Below are positions 36,199-42,329 of a stretch of 42,329 nucleotides of DNA, one piece after another; the first letter of the stretch is position 1, and the number at the start of each line of letters is the position of its first letter. Where the stretch lies: assembly GCA_030531335.1 (NCBI GenBank), contig JAUNNV010000001.1, forward strand, positions 1 to 42,329, written 5' to 3'. The DNA is from Bacteroidales bacterium. Lineage in GTDB: Bacteria; Bacteroidota; Bacteroidia; Bacteroidales; Bacteroidaceae. Both the position numbers and the translations under genes were made by a program. The notes below the pieces were generated by a model. The model ran no database searches. It was not told the origin of the DNA and saw only the letters and a list, made by a program, of their open reading frames with translations.

Positions 36199-36273
36199 CT
36201 TGTTCACAAACAATTTTTTTTATTGTGAATCATCCTTATATCCAGTTAACAATCAATACTCTATACGTATTGT
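36199..36273. other. Cas-proximal flank of the array with repeat-like fragments
   Basis: ttcacaaacaat (36203-36214) and ttattgtgaat (36220-36230) resemble the two ends of the crRNA-sense repeat, but on the + strand, opposite in orientation to the array. Together they form a dyad (TTCACAA/TTGTGAA). The second fragment is also identical to 11 bases at the tracrRNA anti-repeat (30670-30680). It may be the remnant of an inverted repeat or of a second anti-repeat. The rest is A/T-rich. Confidence 0.4.
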
Positions 36274-37859
36274 ATTGTTTGTGATACATTCTCAATACGA
36301 TTTTGTAAGCTATTCACAACGATGGTGTCCTTTGGGTTCATGTAATACAATTGTTTGTGATACATTCTCAATACGATTTTGTAAGCTATTCACAACAGCC
36401 TTAAATCGAGCGTCGAAAAAGGCGAGCATTGTTTGTGATACATTCTCAATACGATTTTGTAAGCTATTCACAACATAGACGAAAACGGAGAAACCGATGA
36501 ACGAATTGTTTGTGATACATTCTCAATACGATTTTGTAAGCTATTCACAACTACCCTGCGAATATCCACTTTCAGGAACCAATTGTTTGTGATACATTCT
36601 CAATACGATTTTGTAAGCTATTCACAACGCCTTTAGCGGTTATCAAACGGCAGGTACTATTGTTTGTGATACATTCTCAATACGATTTTGTAAGCTATTC
36701 ACAACCTGGAACGTACTATTTCCACAATTCTACAAATTGTTTGTGATACATTCTCAATACGATTTTGTAAGCTATTCACAACTGCAGTTGCAGGACATGT
36801 ATAATCGCAGTTAATTGTTTGTGATACATTCTCAATACGATTTTGTAAGCTATTCACAACGCCTGCCTCTGTCTTGCTCCAGCTCCAGAGATTGTTTGTG
36901 ATACATTCTCAATACGATTTTGTAAGCTATTCACAACAATACCGTAATCGGTCGTTCGATTGCTGAAATTGTTTGTGATACATTCTCAATACGATTTTGT
37001 AAGCTATTCACAACTATCTTGTTATTTCGACAATAGTACCTGAATTGTTTGTGATACATTCTCAATACGATTTTGTAAGCTATTCACAACTAATTCCGCG
37101 GCCTGTTCTGCATTGATAGCATTGTTTGTGATACATTCTCAATACGATTTTGTAAGCTATTCACAACTTTACTTGACTAAATATATGGCAGTGGATAATT
37201 GTTTGTGATACATTCTCAATACGATTTTGTAAGCTATTCACAACATGAATGTTCCTCTTTCTTCGTCTGGTGTATTGTTTGTGATACATTCTCAATACGA
37301 TTTTGTAAGCTATTCACAACAAAAGGTAATTGATGACCTTGTTAGTCGTGATTGTTTGTGATACATTCTCAATACGATTTTGTAAGCTATTCACAACTCG
37401 CAACGACTATTAAAAATGCCAGAAAAAATTGTTTGTGATACATTCTCAATACGATTTTGTAAGCTATTCACAACCGGCGTGTACCTCGTTCTCACAACTG
37501 TCGTATTGTTTGTGATACATTCTCAATACGATTTTGTAAGCTATTCACAACAGTGCCATAATTAATTATTCTCTTGATTATATTGTTTGTGATACATTCT
37601 CAATACGATTTTGTAAGCTATTCACAACTCCGTTCGATTTTTGAATTTGAGCGAGTGAATTGTTTGTGATACATTCTCAATACGATTTTGTAAGCTATTC
37701 ACAACTGCAGCTGCAGGACATGTATAATCGCAATTATTGTTTGTGATACATTCTCAATACGATTTTGTAAGCTATTCACAACTCGCCGTAAATTTATTGA
37801 TTATTGTCACGAATTGTTTGTGATACATTCTCAATACGATTTTGTAAGCTATTCACAAC
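36274..37859 (-). CRISPR. Type II-C CRISPR array: 21 repeats, 20 spacers
   Basis: Twenty-one copies of a 47-bp repeat, read as identical. In crRNA sense (- strand) the repeat begins GTTGTGAATAGCTTACAAAA and ends TATCACAAACAAT. First copy 36274-36320, last 37813-37859; none is degenerate. Spacers are 29-31 nt, mostly 30. Orientation follows from tracrRNA complementarity to the repeat end starting GTTGTGA, and from a promoter at the right end. Spacers at 36783-36813 and 37706-37735 are near-identical (28 of the first 30 bases). The repeat has no TAnnTTTG box, so crRNAs probably come from one long precursor here, processed with tracrRNA and a host RNase III. On this reading the right end is leader-proximal, holding the newest spacers. 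Confidence 0.97.
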
Positions 37860-37920
37860 AGAACCACCAAAGGTAAAACTCACTCCAATCGTGCCAATTC
37901 TTTTTTTGATTTGTTACAAA
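37860..37920 (-). promoter_or_regulatory. CRISPR leader and array promoter
   Basis: On the - strand: ATTG (37898-37895), 19 nt, TACCTTTG (37875-37868), an exact -7 box with a one-mismatch -33. Transcription would begin at about the first repeat, giving almost no 5' leader RNA. The 61-bp gap also contains a T tract and a palindrome ATTTGT-T-ACAAAT (37909-37921) touching the stop of the next gene. Leaders usually direct Cas1-Cas2 integration, so this gap is the likely adaptation site. Confidence 0.6.
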
Positions 37921-38718
37921 TTACAATTTCCTGATCCAGATGTTGCGGAAGCTGATAGGCTCGCTTGGGTCGCCATGACATTGCAGAAGGATGGGGCCGT
38001 CGCCGTGAGGCTTCACTGTAGGCAAGCCGATGTATTCGGTGGTGCCGATGAGCTGTGTGTTGTTTTGTACCACCACACCATTGAAGATGACCGTAACCAA
38101 TGGGAATGTGCGGTAGGTGCCGTTGTCGTTGAATGTGGGAGCCTTGTAGATGATGTCATACACATTCCACTCGCCTGGTTTGCGGCAGGGGTTTACGAGC
38201 GGAGCAGACTGCTTGTAGAGCGAACCAGCTTGACCGTTCACATAAGTCTCGTTTTCGTAGTTGTCGAGAATCTGGATTTCATACATGCCTTGCATATATA
38301 CACCGCTATTGCCACGAGCCTGTCCTGAGCCGGTGATGTTGGCTGGAGCACACCATTCGATGTGAAGCTGGTAGTCGCGGAACGAATCTTTGGTCTGGAT
38401 GCTGCCACCACCGTTTTTCATGTCCTTGTTTACGGTCATCGTACCGTCGCCGTTGATTTTCCAAAGGGCTTCCTTCCCATTGGAGTTGATCCACTTCGAG
38501 AGGTCTTTGCCGTCGAACAGTACAATAGCGTCGGAGGGAGCCGATGCCGTAGCGGCGTCGCCCGGAGTGATTCTTTCTACTTTAGGATAGTAGAGCTCGG
38601 TCATGGCGGGCTTCATACCCTCGGTTTTCTCACTTTTTGTTCCACTGATTACATACTGCTGGGCATAGGCACTGGCACTACACGCACATGCAGCAAGCAT
38701 GAAGATTACCTTTTTCAT
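37921..38718 (-). CDS. Secreted DUF1080 / 3-keto-disaccharide hydrolase-domain protein
   Basis: 265 aa. It begins MKKVIFMLAACACSASAYAQQ: either a Sec signal peptide cut after AYA, or a lipoprotein via LAAC. The concanavalin-like domain shows the family motifs IVLFDGKDLSKWI, GSIQTKDSFRDYQLHIEW, RGNSGVYMQGMYEIQILDNY and a closing ISFRNIWIRKL. Members are found with glycan-degrading enzymes and some act on 3-keto-glycosides; the exact substrate here is unknown. It lies 47 nt downstream of purN on the same strand, and its stop is only 61 nt from the CRISPR array, which is read in the same direction. Confidence 0.8.
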   Translation of the reverse strand: MKKVIFMLAACACSASAYAQQYVISGTKSEKTEGMKPAMTELYYPKVERITPGDAATASAPSDAIVLFDGKDLSKWINSNGKEALWKINGDGTMTVNKDMKNGGGSIQTKDSFRDYQLHIEWCAPANITGSGQARGNSGVYMQGMYEIQILDNYENETYVNGQAGSLYKQSAPLVNPCRKPGEWNVYDIIYKAPTFNDNGTYRTFPLVTVIFNGVVVQNNTQLIGTTEYIGLPTVKPHGDGPILLQCHGDPSEPISFRNIWIRKL

Positions 38719-38765
38719 TTCTTTTAGATTTTTAGATTGTTAATTACGTTCGGAACTTTTACGTC

Positions 38766-39338
38766 CTATTTTGTTTTAAGAATGACTACCTCTATGACTT
38801 GTGGGAAATGTGCTTGCTCCAATACATGAATCTTGCTCTCAATGTCCTCCACAGTGTCGCTGGCCAGTATGGGTGTTGTAAACTGACGGATTATCGCGCC
38901 GCCATCGCACACATTATTTACGTAATGGATGGTGATTCCCGTTTCGGTTTCTCCTGCTGCTTTCACGGCTTCGTGTACACGATGTCCATACATACCCTTG
39001 CCGCAATATTTCGGCACGAGCGACGGATGGATGTTGATGATACGATTCTCGAATGCCTCGACCAGAAATGGTGGAATCATAAGCAGGAATCCGGCCAGCA
39101 CGATGAAGTCGATGTCGTATTTCCTGAGTTGTGGCAGAAGCCATGCAGGATTGTTGATGTCGGTCTTGGATGCGACCACAGTGGGAACGTGCAGCCTGAA
39201 AGCCCTCGTCAGCACGTAAGCATCGGGCTTGTTGCTGATGACAAGTGCCACCCGAATGTCGGCTGACGGTTGAAAATAGCGGATGATGTTCTCGCAGTTT
39301 GTTCCATTGCCCGAAGCAAAGATTGCTATGTTGTGCAT
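38766..39338 (-). CDS. purN: Phosphoribosylglycinamide formyltransferase
   Basis: 190 aa, the folate-dependent enzyme that formylates GAR in purine synthesis. It begins MHNIAIFASGNGTNCENII with the phosphate-binding GNGTN. The catalytic Asn and His are in NIHPSLVPKYCG (around residue 105) and the catalytic Asp in NNVCDGGAII. The typical HPSLLP..KG motif is slightly altered to HPSLVPKYCGKG. Length is normal. It has its own -7 element and diverges from the LeuA-like gene. Confidence 0.94.
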   Translation of the reverse strand: MHNIAIFASGNGTNCENIIRYFQPSADIRVALVISNKPDAYVLTRAFRLHVPTVVASKTDINNPAWLLPQLRKYDIDFIVLAGFLLMIPPFLVEAFENRIINIHPSLVPKYCGKGMYGHRVHEAVKAAGETETGITIHYVNNVCDGGAIIRQFTTPILASDTVEDIESKIHVLEQAHFPQVIEVVILKTK

Positions 39339-39363
39339 AGATGTCCTAATGTTTTTTGTGCTG

Positions 39364-39371
39364 CAAATCTA
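39364..39371 (-). promoter_or_regulatory. -7 promoter element of purN
   Basis: On the - strand TAGATTTG, an exact TAnnTTTG match, 25 nt before the purN start. The -33 region is weak: TTTG occurs but only 14 nt away, TTTA at 21 nt. No purine riboswitch-like structure is evident in this short leader. Confidence 0.5.
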
Positions 39372-39478
39372 CGACTTTTTTATGACAAACCATAAATTTG
39401 AGAAGAAAGAGTGAGCATTTATCAAGAAAAAAGGGATAATGAATTATGATTATCGTGGCTTTCATTTGTTTGTTTTAT

Positions 39479-39509
39479 TTTGCTGTGTTGGAATAAATCG
39501 TTAATTTTG
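39479..39509 (+). promoter_or_regulatory. Promoter of the LeuA-like/TIM-ligase operon
   Basis: TTTG at 39479-39482, exactly 19 nt, TAATTTTG at 39502-39509, a perfect match. It leaves a leader of about 90 nt before the ATG at 39607. Confidence 0.75.
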
Positions 39510-39606
39510 CGGCCAGTTTGCTTCTTTGTTAAAACAAAATGGTTGCAGAGTGAGAATTTGCAAAAGTGGAGATTCGTCACAAGTATGTTTTCTCTGAGTC
39601 AGGATT

Positions 39607-41025
39607 ATGAAAAGAAAGATTTTTGTCAGTGATATTACGATGAAGCTCAAGGATGGAAGTCCTGAGACCGCGTTGTCGTTTCGTCAGAAGATAGAGTTGT
39701 CGAAACTTTTGGATAAGTTGGGCGTTTCGGTCATTGAGATGGGTCCGGTGATGAGTGTGAAGCGCGACAGCTTGTTGGTCAAGTCCCTTGCGTCGGCCAT
39801 CAAGGACAGCGTCTTGGCCATCCCCATCGACATATTCAACCCGGAGAGCATCGCACTGACTTGGAAATCATTGCATGAGGCAACCCATGCCCGCCTACAG
39901 GTGTGTGTGCCGGTGAGCACTGTGCAGATGGAATATTTGTGTCACAAGAAGCCGACGGCCATTGTGCAGATGACGGCCGACTTAGTGGCACGTTGTCGCG
40001 AATTGTGCGGCGATGTGGAGTTCATAGCCGAGGATTTCGGGCGGAGTGAGCAGTGTGTGCTGTCGGATGTAGTGAAGGCGGCCGTCGAGCAAGGAGCTTC
40101 GCTCGTGACCATGCACGACACGGCGGGCACCTTGTTCGACTATGAGATGTTTGAATTGACAAGGCGTATGCGTGAGGATTTGCCCCAACAGGTGAAACTG
40201 GGCGTGTGGTGCTCCAATGAGATATTCATGGCTGACTCGTGCGCGTTGGCTGCTGTACGTGCAGGTGCGGATGAGATAAAGACAGCCTCGTGTGGAAACC
40301 TAACCACATCGCTGAAGCGCTTTGCGAAAGTGCTGGGTGTCAAGTCGGACGAGTGCATGGCCTATTCGGACGTAAAGACCATAGAGCTGAACCGGGTGAC
40401 GGAGCAAATAAGGCTGCTTTGCGAAGACAATCGAAAAAAGAAGTCGGCTGTGGTCGAAGAGTTGTCCTCCGATGGCAGTGAATGGCAATTGTCGGCGCAC
40501 GACGACAAGGAGTCGGTGCTCAAGATGGTGCGGAAGCTGGGGTATGAACTCAGCGAGGCCGACAGCGAGAAGGTGTACGAGGCCTTTGTCGGTCATGCCT
40601 CGAAGAATGAGGTGATAGGCGTGAAGGAACTGGATGCCATCGTTGCCACTGCGGCCTTTCAGGCTCCTGCCACTTACCGTTTGGACAATTATCTCATCAA
40701 TGCAGGAAATATCATCAAGGCCACTTGCCATTTATGCTTGAAGAAAGACGATACCATATTGGAGAATGTGTGCATAGGCGATGGCCCAGTGGATGCCGCC
40801 TTCCATGCCATTGAACAGTTGGTGGGCTTGCGCAACGAACTCGACGATTTCCAAATCCAGTCGATTACCGAGGGTCGTGAGGCCATGGGTGGTGCTGTGG
40901 TGCGCTTGCGTCATGAGGGCAAATTGTTCTCAGGGCGTGGCATCTCCACCGACATTGTCGAGGCAAGCATCATGGCCTATCTGAATGCCATCAACAAAAT
41001 AGTTTACGAAGAGGAAGAAGCATGA
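39607..41025 (+). CDS. LeuA-like (isopropylmalate synthase family) protein with altered catalytic motifs
   Basis: 472 aa with the two-part layout of 2-isopropylmalate synthase. An N-terminal HMGL/DRE-TIM barrel (~1-270) shows KLGVSVIEMGPV, FIAEDFGRSE and HDTAGTLFDYE. A C-terminal LeuA-type regulatory domain (~360-465) shows LDNYLINAGN and GDGPVDAAFHAIEQL. Key residues differ from true LeuA. The usual LRDGEQ motif reads LKDGSP (~14-19), and the metal-binding HxHND reads WCSNE (201-205), losing both histidines. It probably does not make isopropylmalate; it may use another reaction or be regulatory. Its stop overlaps the start of a TIM-barrel/AMP-ligase fusion (ATGA), so the two are expected to act together, perhaps in a sugar-acid or acyl pathway (inference). 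Confidence 0.7.
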   Translation: MKRKIFVSDITMKLKDGSPETALSFRQKIELSKLLDKLGVSVIEMGPVMSVKRDSLLVKSLASAIKDSVLAIPIDIFNPESIALTWKSLHEATHARLQVCVPVSTVQMEYLCHKKPTAIVQMTADLVARCRELCGDVEFIAEDFGRSEQCVLSDVVKAAVEQGASLVTMHDTAGTLFDYEMFELTRRMREDLPQQVKLGVWCSNEIFMADSCALAAVRAGADEIKTASCGNLTTSLKRFAKVLGVKSDECMAYSDVKTIELNRVTEQIRLLCEDNRKKKSAVVEELSSDGSEWQLSAHDDKESVLKMVRKLGYELSEADSEKVYEAFVGHASKNEVIGVKELDAIVATAAFQAPATYRLDNYLINAGNIIKATCHLCLKKDDTILENVCIGDGPVDAAFHAIEQLVGLRNELDDFQIQSITEGREAMGGAVVRLRHEGKLFSGRGISTDIVEASIMAYLNAINKIVYEEEEA

Positions 41026-42329
41026 AAATCTCGTTTTCGACACGCGGCTGGAGCGGTTACACATGGGCTGACCTTGTGGAGAAAGCCTGCGAGATGCACT
41101 TTGCAGGCATTGAGGTGTATAACGCACTGGCGCAAGGCGGCATGGTGGAGAGTGGTGGTCCCTTCCACAAGTACTCGTTGGTGAAGTCGCTTCGTGAACT
41201 TCGCGAGAAACATCTGACAATCCCTTGTTTCGACTCGTCATACGATGTATCGGTTTCGGATAGTGGCATGTTGGAGAATGTTCGCCGGTTGATACGTTTG
41301 GCCGCCGACATGCACACCCCATACGTGTGCGTGTGGGTCAAGGACAATCGGCCTGAGGCAGTACGCCAAAACCTTTCCACACTGGTTTCAGAGGCTGCAT
41401 CGTGCAATGTGACGATACTCATCAAGACCAGTGGCCTGTATGCCGATACGGCATTGCTGCGCAATTTGCTCAACTTCTTTGCCTGCGACCAACTGGCCGT
41501 GTTGTGGGATGTGCACCATCCGTATCGCGACCATGGAGAGACGCCGGCCCAGTCCATCAAGAACCTGGGCGCATACGTGCGACACATCCATCTGCGCGAC
41601 AGCGACGATGCCCAGACTTACAATCTCATTGGTGAGGGAACCTTCCCTATAAAAGAGGTGATGGATGCCCTGCGCTCAATCGACTACGACGGATTCATTT
41701 CCATGGAGTGGAAACCCGAGTGGATGGACGACCTGACCGACATGGATGTCATCATGCCCCATTTCGTGAACTTTATGGAACGTTTTGAGCGCAGCCGCGA
41801 CCTGAAAGTGAAACTCTATCCCAACTACGACGGAAGCGGATTCTATGTATGGAAGAAGGACGAGCTCATCGACCTGACCTTCTCGCAGGTACTCGACCGC
41901 ATGGCCGATGAGTTTCCCGACCAATATTGTTTCAAATATACCACCTTGGACTATACCCGTACCTACAGCGAGTTTCGCGACGATGTGAACGACTTTGCCC
42001 GAGCTCTTGTGTCGCTTGGGGTACGCCCCGGCAGCAAGGTGTCGGTGTGGGCGACCAATGTGCCTGCTTGGTACATCACCTTCTGGGCCACGGTGAAGAT
42101 AGGTGCGGTGTTGGTCACGGTCAACACTGCTTATAAGTCGCACGAGGCCGAATACCTGCTACAACAGTCCGACACCCACACGCTGGTCATGATAGAGAAG
42201 AGCCTCGACTCCGATTACCGAGGCATCATCAACGAACTCTGTCCAGAAATTAAGGACAGTGTCCCAGGCGATCCCCTGCATTGCAAACGGCTTCCTTTCC
42301 TGCGCAATGTCATCACTGTGGGCTACCGT
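41022..42329 (+). CDS. Xylose-isomerase-like TIM barrel fused to AMP-dependent acyl-CoA synthetase/ligase (partial)
   Basis: 436 codons open to the window end, so the C-terminus is missing. Residues ~1-255 form a sugar-phosphate isomerase/AP-endonuclease-2-type TIM barrel with candidate metal ligands in LWDVHHPYRDHG, HIHLRDSDD and SMEWKPEW. From ~265 an AMP-binding ligase domain starts: DLTFSQVLDRMADEFPDQ, TYSEFRDDVNDFARALVSLG and TVKIGAVLVTVNTAYKSHEAEYLL, as in fatty-acyl-CoA ligases. The ATP loop and acceptor region lie beyond the window. The frame is continuous between the two parts. The start overlaps the preceding LeuA-like gene by 4 nt. The combination suggests isomerisation and activation of a small acid, but no substrate can be named. 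Confidence 0.75.
   Translation, partial: MKISFSTRGWSGYTWADLVEKACEMHFAGIEVYNALAQGGMVESGGPFHKYSLVKSLRELREKHLTIPCFDSSYDVSVSDSGMLENVRRLIRLAADMHTPYVCVWVKDNRPEAVRQNLSTLVSEAASCNVTILIKTSGLYADTALLRNLLNFFACDQLAVLWDVHHPYRDHGETPAQSIKNLGAYVRHIHLRDSDDAQTYNLIGEGTFPIKEVMDALRSIDYDGFISMEWKPEWMDDLTDMDVIMPHFVNFMERFERSRDLKVKLYPNYDGSGFYVWKKDELIDLTFSQVLDRMADEFPDQYCFKYTTLDYTRTYSEFRDDVNDFARALVSLGVRPGSKVSVWATNVPAWYITFWATVKIGAVLVTVNTAYKSHEAEYLLQQSDTHTLVMIEKSLDSDYRGIINELCPEIKDSVPGDPLHCKRLPFLRNVITVGYR

Noticed and set aside
36188-36478. Open frame across the first CRISPR repeats encoding a repeated YSQYDFVSYSQ-like peptide
   Set aside because: It is translation of the repeats themselves, with no start context or homology.
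37475-37504. Spacer that can be read as GVYLVLTTV, reminiscent of secreted-protein C-terminal motifs
   Set aside because: Thirty bases are too few to assign a source by translation, and no self-target could be searched for.
36659-37551. Promoters embedded in each CRISPR repeat, as in some other II-C systems
   Set aside because: The repeat in crRNA sense has no TAnnTTTG match. The external promoter at 37868-37898 explains transcription better.
37804-38328. Open frame starting in the last repeat and running opposite the DUF1080 gene
   Set aside because: It is antisense to a well-recognised secreted protein and begins inside a CRISPR repeat.

Overview
The window comes from a Bacteroidales genome, most likely Prevotella-like. 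The evidence is the Bacteroidetes order of the ribosomal superoperon (DUF3467 gene, rpsL, rpsG, fusA, rpsJ to rplQ), the 47-bp CRISPR repeat beginning GTTGTGA in crRNA sense, and several promoters that fit the Bacteroidetes form (TTTG, 19-20 nt, TAnnTTTG) instead of -35/-10 boxes. Most starts lack a Shine-Dalgarno sequence. No tRNA or rRNA gene was seen.

Layout. 1-623: end of a type I restriction HsdR-like gene with an unrecognised tail. 628-2068: a complete ISAzo13-type insertion sequence with inverted ends. 2069-2535: non-coding DNA with a structured hairpin element, then a promoter. 2536-9747: a GC-rich secreted glycan-degradation cluster of three tandem heparinase II/III-like paralogues with a GH29 fucosidase between the first and second. 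9961-10830: a secreted alpha/beta hydrolase. 10906-29367: DUF3467 gene and the str-S10-spc-alpha superoperon (30 genes including secY, map, infA, rpmJ, rpoA), closed by a strong terminator at 29396-29427.

29471-37920 is a complete type II-C CRISPR-Cas locus: an XRE-ImmA/IrrE-type gene, cas9 (1375 aa), cas1 and cas2 on the + strand, the last three overlapping by 4 nt. The non-coding RNAs run the other way. A tracrRNA with a consensus promoter, a repeat-complementary anti-repeat and an intrinsic terminator lies antisense between the ImmA-type gene and cas9. The 21-repeat array also reads on the - strand, from a promoter squeezed between its right end and the next gene. Read-through from the ImmA-type gene into cas9 would make a transcript complementary to the whole tracrRNA, which suggests a regulatory link. 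Two of the 20 spacers are near-identical variants of one sequence.

37921-42329 is chromosomal: purN and a DUF1080 gene leftward, and rightward a LeuA-like protein with altered catalytic motifs overlapping a TIM-barrel/AMP-ligase fusion that runs off the window.

Least expected features: the antisense tracrRNA with its ImmA-type neighbour, the duplicated spacer target, an internal repeat near the Cas9 C-terminus, the degenerate LeuA-like/TIM-AMP-ligase pair, a strong Shine-Dalgarno before rplF, and a glycan cluster where rpoBC would be expected.
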